Shown piece after piece: positions 47,953-58,120 of a stretch of DNA of 64,000 nucleotides. The position numbers and the translations under genes were made by a program. Source of the stretch: Mikania micrantha (Eukaryota; Streptophyta; Magnoliopsida; Asterales; Asteraceae); contig CM018680.1 in NCBI GenBank assembly GCA_009363875.1, positions 15,757,608-15,821,607 on the forward strand, written 5' to 3'. Below the pieces are notes generated by a model that had not been told where the DNA came from, made no database searches, and was given only the letters and a program-made list of their open reading frames with translations. Position 1 is the stretch's first letter. Each line of letters starts with the position of its first letter.

Positions 47953-48355
47953 AATAGCATGAAATTTCAAAATGTCATAAGTTGATTATCATCGTTCAAG
48001 ATAAACCAAAAAAATATTAATTAACAAAATAGTTCAAAAAAATATGATAGTTATCAAAAAAAACAAAGTTAAAAAAGAAACAAATTTTATGAACACTTTC
48101 TAAAGTTCAAAAGAATAAAAAAAAAAACAAATTCTATCTATTTCAAATGTATATAAATGGGTATGTATAATCGGGTACACGGGACAGGTAAAAGGGTATA
48201 TATAATCGGGCAATTGGGCCGGGTAAACGGGTATATGAACAAATCCCAAGCCCGTCTCATACCCGGCACAATACACATCGGGTTTGGGAATACCCGTCCC
48301 ATATGTAGCGAGTTTCGGGTAACCCCGTCGGGCACGGTTTTTTTTGCCATCCCTA
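47642..48355. mobile_element. hAT-like MITE with CGGGTATCGGGTA words, 714 bp
   Basis: The ends TAGGGATGACAATGGGC and, reversed, TAGGGATGGCAAAAAAAA form the TIR. Flanks TAAACAGC (47634-47641) and TAAACAAC (48356-48363) are an 8-bp target duplication with one mismatch. Subterminal zones carry CGGGTATC / TACCCG words (47728-47800, 48155-48335), and an (AT)n tract lies inside (47919-47951). Overlapping frames are not genes. Confidence 0.85.
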
Positions 48356-48363
48356 TAAACAAC

Positions 48364-49389
48364 GTGTGTTGTGGTAAACAAGGAGAGGCTATTTACCTAC
48401 AAAAGTGAAGCCAACCGAGGATAAATCCAACTTGCAAGGAGACGTCAACTAAGGAATGAGGAAAACCGATTGGTTTGTAGGCGACATGCAAAAAGACACC
48501 AACTTGCGAGTTGGTCGGAGGCTTGAAAGGCAGTCTGTGAATTGTAGAAGCGGCTGATCGGGAGGCAAGAGCTATGGCCTGTGGTGTAGGAACTGTCAAA
48601 CATAGAGTTAGGATTTTTCAATCTTCTTTCTATACCTAAACGGTTGGACAAGGGGATAGAGAATTGGAGAATTTATGCTTGTAAACACTAAAAAAACTTA
48701 CACATATTTGAGATTAAAATATCAGAACTATCCAAATTTTTGAAAAAACATCTTAATCTGAGTCTGAATTTTTAAATATTCGAATTTTGAATATCAAGTT
48801 TGAAATGATAATTTGGTTTTGAATTCGAATTTTTTTGACGTGCATTACAGTTGTCTTTATTCCTCAAGTTTGATAAGTTTACAAATTTTTTCTAGTTTCC
48901 TTTTGTTTTGACAAAGTTCCTTACGCATTGGATGCACGATGCATTACTCAAAATTTTACTATTTTATTTGAACGACCAATGAATGCATTTTAAGCACAAT
49001 CACCCGGGTAAACCCATTAGTGAAAGGCCACTTAAGCATGCAAAACACGGACACTGTTGGTGACCCGGCTTGCCTATCATTCCAAAAGTGACCCACTGCC
49101 CGAAGAATTTTTACTATTAATTTCATATATTCATTTTATATATACAATAATGAGAATGAGAAACTCAACCTAAAAACCTTTATGACATTCACATCACATT
49201 TTGTTTTATAATTTCAGTCCTACAATTTTAAAAATAATGGTAATGTTGTAAAAATAGAGAATTGGATGGAAAACCTAAGAGATAGTTTAATTATATGATA
49301 CGACAACATTATATATTGACATAATAAACCATAAATCCTTGTAGCTTAAACATATTGGAATGAGAGATGTGAGGTTGATAGTAATTATG
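48364..49389. other. Intergenic DNA, no gene seen
   Basis: Mixed sequence. Overlapping minus frames at 48393-48651 (68 codons) have no recognisable domain. Confidence 0.45.
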
Positions 49390-50170
49390 TGTCACACCCC
49401 TACTGTTGGCACAAACATGGGAGACGCGACGTGTGACAACTAGTACCAAATCGTTCGGCAATCCGTACGGTATGTGTACTTTCACTATTATTATGTGTGA
49501 ATACAATGTGTAAATACTACGTGCTAAACAGTTGTGTGACAACATGACTATGAAAACAATTATAAGTTGTATGTATTACGATGAAAATTGAAATATAAAT
49601 ATACAACAACATTTGTGAATAACAGTGTGAAAACAAATGACAAAAACAAGTCGGTTGCGATCTGATCTCCATCAATAACAGAAATCAGATGGCAGATAAT
49701 TCTATGTGACATTATTCATAACAATGTGAAAATAGCTTAGTTTAGCTAACTCCGTCAGTAAGGATGTCCAATTCAATACAGTATCTCAGTATTGTTTCAG
49801 AATAATAAACTGACAGTGTGTTTGTGTGGGTGACGATTCACACAAACATGTATGTGGGTTTAACTTTCAGAACGATAACTGAAAAGTAGAAAACAAAATC
49901 AGAAAGTAAAACCATCGTCGTATTCGTTCGGGTGACGATTCGAACGAATGCGCGCGAATGTGAAACGATCTAACGAAACATATCAAATAAACATTCTCGA
50001 AACAGTAAAATAAGAAAAAGAAAATTTGAAACATTTATTAGGAATTACATCCTTAAAAATAGGTTTTGAGAAAACTATTTTAACTAACTTTCGTAAATAT
50101 GCGCGTTACGTTTCGAAAACGTGACAAAAAAGAAAACCGAGCAAACCGAACGAACCCCAAAACAAGAACA

Positions 50171-50183
50171 GGTATATAAAACC
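50171..50183 (+). promoter_or_regulatory. TATA box of LTR block D
   Basis: GGTATATAAAACC about 30-40 bases before a CT-rich leader, in the position expected for the LTR promoter. Confidence 0.6.
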
Positions 50184-50539
50184 TAAAAACATTTTATTCT
50201 TTCATTTATTTCTCCACCAACCCTTTCTCTCTCTAATTCCCGAATTGCTACTCTCTCTCTAGAATTTCACCACAAAAAACCTCATAACTCCTTCATTTCT
50301 TCACCAATTCTTGCAAATTTGGTATCAAATCGAAGCTAGGAACATCCACTACATGAAAGTACAGCAGATCGGGTGTGAAATCCACTAATTTGAAGGTAAT
50401 GTGAGCTTCAAGTCTCGGAATTTCAGGGTTTTCACAAAACCTAGCTACTTGGACTTGGGACTTAATTTTGATCCATCAAAACATGTTAGAAATACATGAA
50501 ATCGAGTTCCCCAAGTAGGGATAACATCAACATATGGAA

Positions 50540-51050
50540 TTGGGTCGGTTAAAGATAGTATCGATGGAAGGAGATGACAAAATCGATGGATGAACAACAA
50601 CAAAACTTAGTGTCAATGAAGCATGGTACTGGTCTAACTGCATCAATATTATTAGGGTCGAAGGAGGCCAATATTGATCAGGTCTCTGTCGATCTTGTTA
50701 ATGTCAACAAGGCCAAGGAAGCTGAGATTGGGTTCCATCGATATTGATTAGAATCGAAGATAGGGCATCGATACTAACATGGTCATCAACACTGGTAGTG
50801 TCGACAGGCCATGTGCAGCTGTTATCAATCCTACTAAATTCGATGCATCACACCGGCTCTAGGAATCCATCAATACTAATCTCTAAACATGATCAAAGTA
50901 AATTAAAACAAGAAGTAGCTAAAATGGGCTAGATTTGAAGTCATAAGATCGATGGGAATGAGGGAGAGTCGATGGAAACTATTAAAGTTCTTGGTTGTTA
51001 ATCGGTTTAACATCCCATCGATACTACCTTGTTACCCTTCGATATTAGTT
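50540..51050. repeat. ATCGATACTA word array in LTR block D
   Basis: About 12 diverged copies of TATCGATGG, ATCGATACTAAC, GTGTCGACAGG and relatives, after the leader and donor-like site. Same word family as 23770-24230. Confidence 0.7.
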
Positions 51051-51424
51051 AAAAAAGATTTTAAAAATCTAAGTAAACTATAAATCAAGGTTGTAAATAA
51101 CAAAAGTATGCATTAAACAATATCAAAGAACAAAAACAAAGTTATCTTTCCGCGCACACATTATTAGGATTTCTTACCAAAAAAAGGTGAACTATTTTTG
51201 AAACTTATTTCATTTGAACACTTGCTACATATGTCTCTAACATATAAGATAGCTAAGTTTTGTAACATGTTACTTATGTTAACATATTAAAATGATGATA
51301 ATCATTTTAAGTTAACACAGAGAGATATTCTAAGCTTTAACCTAAAAACCTAAGTCTTATTCTTAGGAAATACTATAGTTTTAAAACATAAACAATAGGT
51401 CAAGGTTATAAGTCAAACTCAAAC

Positions 51425-52080
51425 ACATAACTCAATAATGTATAAACTAGCAAGATTGTACATCAACGAGATAGTGGTACGTCACGGTGTACCATTGTCT
51501 ATCATTTCAGATCTAGACAGCAGATTTACATCGAGGTTCTGGCAATCATTGCAGAAATCTCTAGGGACGCACTTGAACTTTAGTTCTGCTTACCATCCAC
51601 AAACGGACGCGCAAAGCGAACGTACTATACAAACCCTAGAGGACATGTTACGAACATGTGTTTTGGATTTCGATGGGAATTGGGACTCTCATTTACCACT
51701 GATCGAATTCTCCTATAATAAGTTAATAACAGTTACAATAGTAGTATCGGATGCGCACCGTTCGAGGCTTTGTATGGGCGAAAATGTCGGTCACTGATCT
51801 GTTGGACTGAAGTTGGAGATAATCGAATAACTGGGCCATAGCTTATTTAGGAAACTACTGATAAGATCGCTCAAATCCAACAAAGGTTACTAGCAACCAG
51901 AAGCAGACAATAGAGCTATGCCGACAAATGGCGCAAGCTGTTGGAATTTCAAGTGGGAGACCGTGTCATGTTAAAGGTATCCCCATGGAAAGGCATAGTT
52001 TGTTTCGGAAAGAAAGGCAAGTTAGCACCACGATACGTGGGACCGTTCGAGATCATTGAACGGATTGGTCCTATAAGTTT
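51425..52080 (+). pseudogene. Gypsy integrase fragment (Tekay/Del-like), frameshifted
   Basis: The first frame (51438-51797) has INEIVVRHGVPLSIISDLDSRF (second catalytic Asp), YHPQTDAQSERTIQTLEDML (catalytic Glu, with A for G in DGQSE) and IEFSYN. A frameshift near 51750 destroys the ALYGRKCRSP-type segment. The second frame (51941-52080) has FQVGDRVMLKVSPWKGIVCFGKKGKLAPRYVGPFEIIERIG, the GPF module. At about 52080 integrase sequence stops and LTR-leader-like DNA begins, so it is a chimera. Wording is closer to Tekay/Del elements than to the element at 36660-42110. Confidence 0.85.
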
Positions 52081-53040
52081 TCAAGCCCTAAAACCCTCGA
52101 TTCTTCACCAAATCGAGTGTTCTTTGTATCAAAACGATCCTCACAACACGTAGAACACGAAAGTACAAGATATCTGAGCTTCAAACCATCTGAAACGAGG
52201 TAACAACGAGTCTAAGGTCGCAATTTTTAGGGTTTTCATCCTTCTTCTCGATTCCTTAGGGTTGAACCGACATTTCACGTATACAGCCTATAGAAATACC
52301 ACGAAAATGAGTTAGGAACATGAGAGACTTCATGGATGATCTACAAACTCAAAAATGGTGAGGTGTAGATGCACGGTTGTGCAGATGATGCGAATGGGAT
52401 GAGTTGCAGGCGAATGGCATCACATTCGCATGCAAGGTGCGAATGGACATCACATCAAGACCTTATCCGAATGAAGGCTGGGGAGGGTACGAATGACACA
52501 CATTGTCAACTATTTACATAGTTGGTAAGTTCACACACATAGTTTGAATAATATATATAAAAAGGATGCAAACTATAGCCTAACTAGGATATGTATCTTA
52601 ATCATATCATGAATACAAATTTGAATAAATAGAATGAATAAATGAATAACCATATCTTGTGTCCAAACAAGTATCCTTACAACCTATTAATTCAAGTATG
52701 GCCATACTATAAATTAACAATTGTAATTCAACAACTTTGCCAGGTATACTTTTCACCTTTATCACACAATGACAAAAGCAATGCGAAGATGGTATCTAAC
52801 ACATCTTAGGCTACGAATTACTAGCTTACTTGACTGGCAACACACATAAAATCACACATAGAATCGACACATTATATAAGCATAACATTTAACACATATA
52901 ACTAACTATGTCTAATGCTTGCATCATAGATTGAATAAATGATATAATTGAATAAGTTTGAATAGAATATGTGTAACATTCCAAAAAAAATGTTAAAAGA
53001 GTGTGTGAGAAACTCACATGATTGTTTAACTTGTCCAAGT
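52081..53040. mobile_element. LTR pieces after the integrase fragment
   Basis: Leader-like sequence (52085-52200) ends in a donor-like GAGGTAAC, followed by a GCGAATGG / CATTCGCA word array (52385-52500). A reversed CCAACT block follows (TCAACTATTTACATAGTTGGTAAGTTC, 52508-52534), the minus-orientation form of the conserved LTR block. So a plus and a minus LTR fragment meet near 52500. Confidence 0.5.
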
Positions 53041-53960
53041 TCTTGCCTATGAGTTAAGGAAGTTGTGATTGGCCCTCAATTTAAAGGCAATGATATTCTT
53101 AGTATTTCTTAGAGTTCAAATTCTAATATTCTATACACTATGACATACTATGGAAGTCTTAAACGAATAAGTCTAAGTTTTAATGGTATCAAATTGTAAT
53201 ATTGACTTATTTAAATATTCATGTTCGAATTAATTAATGTATTGAATCTTAAATATCTGAAACCATTTGTTGTTAATTTCTAAAGTTTACTAAGTATATG
53301 TTTGAAACTATTCATTTTAGAATTCATTAAAAAAATACTATAGAATAATTAAAAATAGATTCTTGTTTAAAAACTTAGTTTATTTAGTATTTGAAAGTCA
53401 AAGCACACATTAAGAATGCTAATAAATTTTTAATTGAATATTATATACGTACATATATATATAACTATTTTTAAATAATACATATCTTAAAAATTTATTC
53501 ATAAATGTGATTTAATATAAATACATAATTATTTTAAATAATCATGTATGATTTATTAAGTATATACAACTTTAAGTTATTAGATATTTTGAAATTTAAG
53601 GGAATCGTAAAAAGTTTTGTCTAAATAAAATGATTATATTTCTTGATTAATAATTTATAATATTAGAAATATAAATGTTCCTGATTTTTATTTAATAACA
53701 TTTAAATAACTCTTTTTGTTATAATAAAATAATGTTTAATAAAATAAATAAATTTATATGGCTGAAAGAAATGTTTATAAAGTTTATACATAATTTTTAA
53801 ATTAATTGTATAGTTATTAATCATTTAAATTAATTAAAATATATGATTTAGTTTTCGGAATATAAAAATATTTAACAGAACATTTATAATCATATTGTAT
53901 GATTTGTAAAATTTTTTAACATTTTTTTGTAAAAATTGCAGAAATAAACTAAATTAAAAA
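53041..53960. other. Very AT-rich stretch, no gene seen
   Basis: More than 80% A+T with many TTTAAATAAT words. No open frame and no landmark. Confidence 0.55.
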
Positions 53961-53974
53961 ACCAGTTTTGGATG

Positions 53975-54048
53975 CTGAGAGTGGGTTTCGAGCCCACACC
54001 CTTTGGTTGGTTCCAAGCGCTTTAACCGTTGGACTCCCAAGGTGTGGG
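53975..54048 (-). other. tRNA-like sequence, not a functional tRNA
   Basis: On the minus strand a T-arm-like GTGGGCTCGAAACCCAC (B-box-like) follows a D-arm-like AGTCCAACGGTTAAAGCGC about 35 bases upstream. The 3' seven bases do not pair with the expected 5' end, so no acceptor stem forms. Probably a tRNA-derived part of a repeat. Confidence 0.35.
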
Positions 54049-56072
54049 GTTCGCTGTGAAAATTACTTCTCGTTTAATCTTATAGACAAAGCACAATGGT
54101 TCCCTTTTAGCCAAAGAACCATAGACCAATTCGATCCAAATTGAGAAGTTTGACTGATCATGAGCCCTATTAAGCATATGGCTTTTGATCCTTGGATGAT
54201 AACGAGCATTATTGGTATAAAACATTACCTGTTTTGTCATAGATTGAAACTGCTCGAGTGCTAGATAAGTTTCGACCGATCTTGAGTGTTTGTTTGAATT
54301 TCAGACATGTTTGTTTGAATTTCAAACATGTTCGCACGAATCAAAGGAACCAAATGTGACATATGGATTCGGTTTTTATATTGTTTTGCTTCGAATTGGA
54401 ATTTCTTTTTTGCTTGTTTATTTATGGAATTTTCCAACTCGTTAATGGTGACTGATTTCGTAAATTGATGATTAAGAATGATTTGTGTAATCAAATAATT
54501 GCTTAAATTACTTGAAATCGTGCGGTTAGAGCAGAATTGTGAGCTGGAATCGAAGAGAATTCTTGATCGAGTAGTGTGTCGTGATTTGGGCAACCGGGTA
54601 AAGGAGATGGGGGTTTGGGAATATTCTAGATTTAGTCCCTCTCCTTTCCCCTTAGTTAAAATCTTGTTTTAAAACTTTTCCTTGTCACATTTAGGTTTAT
54701 TTAAATAACCCTTTTAGTCCCTCTAGTTTAATCAACCTATTATTTAATTAAAATTTATAAATTTTTTATTAGTTCTCAATAACTTTAGTTTATAATCTTA
54801 AAATTGTCATTTATTGAACTTTTTATTAATAATATTATTGTGTAGATAACATACTATATAAACTTACGTATATATATTAGTTTTATTACTCCCTGTATTT
54901 TAAAATTTTGACTTGTATCTTTTTAACTTCAAATCTTTATCTTATAAAATAAATCTTATAATGCCTTAACTTATGTTTATTATTATTACCATTTCATTTA
55001 TGTAATAATTATTAAAAATTGTTAGTTGAATATGTTTACATATATGTGTGTGTGTGAGTTTGTTTTTACAAACGTTCCAAAGAATGACAAAAGTTTCGTT
55101 TTATTATAAATCAAACCTGATTATAATTCTCGATATTGAAACGAAAACCCTAGGGGTTACAATAACTTTAGTTTATAATCTTATAATTGTCATTTATTGA
55201 ACTTTTTATTAATAATATTATTGTGTAGATTACATACTATAAACTTATGTATATATATTAGTTTTATTACTCCTTGAATTTTAAAATTTTGACTTGTATC
55301 TTTTTAACTTCAAATCTGTATTATATAAAATAAATCTTATAATGCCTTAACTTATGATTATTATTACCATTTCATTTATGTAATAATTATTAAAAATTGT
55401 TTGTTGAATATGTTCACATGTAAATATACATACATACATATATATACATATGAGTTTGTTTTTGCAAACGTTCCAAAGAATGACAAGTTTTGTTTTATTA
55501 TAGATCGAACCGGTTATAACTCTCGATATTGAAACCAAAACCCTAGGGGTTACAATAGTTGGATTATTATTATATGATTGATGTTGTATTTGTATACTTA
55601 TTTACTCATATGCTTCTTTGCACGTATTCTAGTACATAGTTTCTAAGAGAGTCGCGCTCTCTTCACGTGACATTTCCGTGTTGAAAAGGGACGATACACC
55701 TTTTACACAAGCTTGTTTCATTCACAATATAATGTTCATACTCATTGTCATCTAAGTTTGCATACTTTAAACTTAACTATTGTAATCATATGACTACTCA
55801 CCAACTATTCATTTAGTTGACAGTTACTTTACATGTGTGATGGGTTAAAGTGAAGACTATAAGTAAAAGTCTAGGAAGATGGACCTGGATAGTTTTACAA
55901 AGACTTAAGTTTTAAATTCTTATATTTGTATATGACTTTGAACTTGTAATGCAATGACATTGTAACTTAGTATTTTAAATATGAAACTTTGAATTAGAAA
56001 TCATGAGCTTATGAACAATCATGCACAAATGATGCACCGGCATATTCTGTCACCGGTCGGAGTGTCACAATT
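54049..56072. mobile_element. LTR-like DNA with tandem duplication, ending GGAGTGTCACA
   Basis: A leader-like minus-strand stretch (about 54640-54250) is followed by a duplicated AT-rich unit (54777-55557). A plus-orientation LTR 3' part then carries CTACTCACCAACTATTCATTTAGTTGAC (55794-55821) and the terminus GGAGTGTCACA. The 110-codon minus frame at 54261-54593 lies in the leader and has no recognised domain. Confidence 0.45.
54777..55557 (+). repeat. ~385-bp tandem duplication
   Basis: Copy 1 (54777-55159) and copy 2 (55160-55557) align almost throughout, from CAATAACTTTAGTTTATAATC to AAACCCTAGGGGTTACAATA. They differ by scattered substitutions and small indels in TATA-rich parts. Both copies end in CCCTAGGGGTTAC. 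Confidence 0.9.
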
Positions 56073-56846
56073 AATGAATAGTAATAAAGGTAAGTAACTA
56101 ATGATAGTTGAAAATATGTAATTATATATTATACAAACTAAGCAGAATGAATCTAGTCTACCTCTAACTTGAACTGCTTGTTGACCATAATGACTTTAAT
56201 TCCAAGTCGGAATTAGCTTCAATAATACCACAAGGTAAACCCTTTGAGCTTTTGGAACTTGACACAGATTCGAACATATATAATCACTCAAAATACAAAC
56301 ATATAAAAGTAAAAGAGTACAAAATCTGATAGATGATAAATTTTATATTATGACATTGGCTACCTTTGCACATTTCAAAATTTGATAGATTGATCTAGAA
56401 AAAAGAAATTATGCTTCACCTCAGTTTATTCTCTATTTTTGTTTCTAAATCTACTGCTTTTCTATAATGAAAAACCATACCAAAAATTAAGAAGATAAAC
56501 AAACCACAGAAAAAACTATACCAAAATTGTGGCTAAAATCTTGCTTAAAATACCAAAAAATATTACAAAACGCGATCACAACTTGTTACGATTACAATTA
56601 TATAAATGATATAAATAAACGATAATATGTTGACGCGTTATACTCTTGTGAATAATGCGGAAAATTTTTGCGACCATTTGGGTTAGGAAATTTATATAAA
56701 CGTTCGTGAGGTAATTGCGATCTAATTAATATAATCATGATTTTTAACTGATAATGTAACAGCGTATTAAAAGCATGTAAATATTCGAAACATGTGGGTA
56801 AAGTGAGAAGGACAATTAAAAATAAAATATAATAATTAATATTTAT
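56073..56846. other. Intergenic DNA, no gene seen
   Basis: AT-rich; nothing beyond short homopolymers. Confidence 0.5.
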
Positions 56847-57045
56847 GATAAAACGAATTTATCACGATAAATCACAATAATCACTGTTCACCAATTGGTA
56901 AATAATTATAACTGAACTTATCAGGATAAGATGAATTTATCACAATGTATCGCGATAAAATGAATTTATCACAATATATCGCATCAAAATAAATTTATCA
57001 CGATATATCGCGAGAATCACTATTCACCAAGTTGATAAATGTATA
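56847..57045. repeat. ~29-bp minisatellite, GATAAAATGAATTTATCACAA unit
   Basis: Three adjacent units at about 56925-57010 (GATAAxATGAATTTATCACAATxTATCGC) and a fourth at 56847 are bracketed by two copies of AATCACTxTTCACCAAxTTG (56879-56898 and 57015-57034). The unit holds the self-complementary TTTATC...GATAAA and ATATATCGCGATA. It lies just upstream of the ORF at 57168. Confidence 0.8.
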
Positions 57046-57050
57046 TATAG
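57041..57050 (+). promoter_or_regulatory. Possible TATA box upstream of the 57168 ORF
   Basis: TGTATATATAG lies 118 bases before the ATG and directly after the minisatellite. Plausible by position only. Confidence 0.3.
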
Positions 57051-57167
57051 TAATTGAAATCACGCCGTATACAAAAAAAAAAAGCCCAATGTTCTCCAAC
57101 TCCATTTTTCAAACCCTCATTAAGAGGGTAGGCTTTAGATTTATGAAAGCCTAAAGCAAAATACAAA

Positions 57168-57872
57168 ATGAAGGCCCTTTTGCCAATACAAAAAACTTAC
57201 CCGCACCAAATTAGATTTTTTTGGAGAAATGGTACACTATGCAAAAATGAAATGGAAAATGGTGTGATCAACGGGTGGTTTTGGTTTATGGGTGGTACGT
57301 GCTTGCCACCAGTGGATCTATGGAATGTTTTTAGGATCCGCTCCTGGGACCTGCGAATTCCGCTACCGCCAAGCAAAACTAGGATTTTTTTAACGGCTAT
57401 TATTTTTTTGTGGTTGAGGTTAACGAAGGAGCACTTCGTAGATGGCACCAGCGGAGACATCCAGCCTCCGGTTGTAAACCTTCCTGTAAACCCGCTTGTA
57501 AACCTGGTTGTGGACTTGGTTGTAAACCTTCTTGTAAACCCGATTGTAAACCTTCCAGTAAACCCACGTGTAAACATTTATGCAAACTTTCATAGCATTG
57601 AGGAATGGGATGAAGAAGGAAATGATGTTTATTGGAATTGGGCTTTCAATAACCTATTTCCTGATAATCAAGATCAGGAACAACCGATAGTTGAACAACA
57701 GTTGGGTCATGAAGAAGAACCAGAAGATGAGTACGTGTCGGATGATCCATGGACAGCTGATGATGATGTAGATGAAGAGACATTAAATCTTTGGAGGAAT
57801 CACGACCCATGGGAGGACGAACATAGTAGTACATATTTGGATTGCTCATTCGATTCAATATTTAATGATTAA
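57168..57872 (+). CDS. Hypothetical acidic protein with V-N-x-x repeats, 234 aa
   Basis: The longest open frame in the window. Residues 1-95 are mixed and hydrophobic in places (RIFLTAIIFLWLRL). Residues about 102-137 are nine tetrapeptides of the form V-N-L/P-x (VVNLPVNPLVNLVVDL...), encoded by a 12-nt DNA repeat TTGTAAACCxxx (57471-57590). Residues 140-234 are strongly acidic and Trp-rich (EEWDEEGNDVYWNWAFNNLF, DDPWTADDDVDEETLNLW) and end FDSIFND. I do not recognise the family. The N-terminal part may be untranslated and the true start further in. It is convergent with the Ulp1-like pseudogene and may belong to the same transposon. The acidic tail looks protein-like; the repeat could equally be neutral. 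No lesions. Confidence 0.5.
   Translation: MKALLPIQKTYPHQIRFFWRNGTLCKNEMENGVINGWFWFMGGTCLPPVDLWNVFRIRSWDLRIPLPPSKTRIFLTAIIFLWLRLTKEHFVDGTSGDIQPPVVNLPVNPLVNLVVDLVVNLLVNPIVNLPVNPRVNIYANFHSIEEWDEEGNDVYWNWAFNNLFPDNQDQEQPIVEQQLGHEEEPEDEYVSDDPWTADDDVDEETLNLWRNHDPWEDEHSSTYLDCSFDSIFND
57471..57590 (+). repeat. 12-bp tandem repeat within the 57168 ORF
   Basis: About nine to ten units of xTTGTAAACCxx; the period is a multiple of three and keeps the frame. Minus-strand frames with LQEGLQ repeats are its shadow. Confidence 0.85.
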
Positions 57873-58120
57873 CTATGTATTTTTATCATGTTTCATCACC
57901 ATGCGTTTCTTTATGAGGAAATGTTTGAATAAAATTGAGTGGTTTTTAATGTTTTTTTTTGAATTTGGTAGGTAGTCTTCACATAGGTTAATAAATAAAA
58001 TAGCTAATAGATATATGATTTCATAAATTAGAATACATAATCGGTTACAACACATACGACAATGCATAAATATAGAAAAATACAACTGATATCATAATCT
58101 TAAAAAGAAAACATTAAATC
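57873..58120. other. Spacer between convergent frames, no gene
   Basis: AT-rich DNA between the end of the 57168 ORF and the Ulp1-like C-terminal exon; likely the two 3' UTRs. Confidence 0.4.

Larger units (their letters stand above)
49390..51420 (+). mobile_element. LTR block D (plus orientation)
   Basis: Starts TGTCACACCCCTACTG. U3 landmarks TGTGACAACTAGTA and CCGTACGGTATGTGTACTTTCA (49433-49485) and CGTCGTATTCGT...TGACGATTCGAACGAAT (49916-49949) are shared with block C. A TATA box GGTATATAAAACC (50171-50183) precedes a CT-rich leader (about 50195-50395) ending in a donor-like GAAGGTAATG. A TATCGATGG / ATCGATACTA word array follows (50540-51050), as in block E. The usual 3' half is missing; sequence changes to gypsy integrase at about 51425. 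Confidence 0.65.

Noticed and set aside
53975..54048. tRNA gene
   Set aside because: T-arm and D-arm-like parts exist but no acceptor stem pairs and there is no proper anticodon arm.
57197..57595. 126- and 61-codon frames overlapping the 57168 ORF
   Set aside because: Periodic shadows of the 12-bp repeat; the plus frame with the acidic tail is longer and less repetitive.
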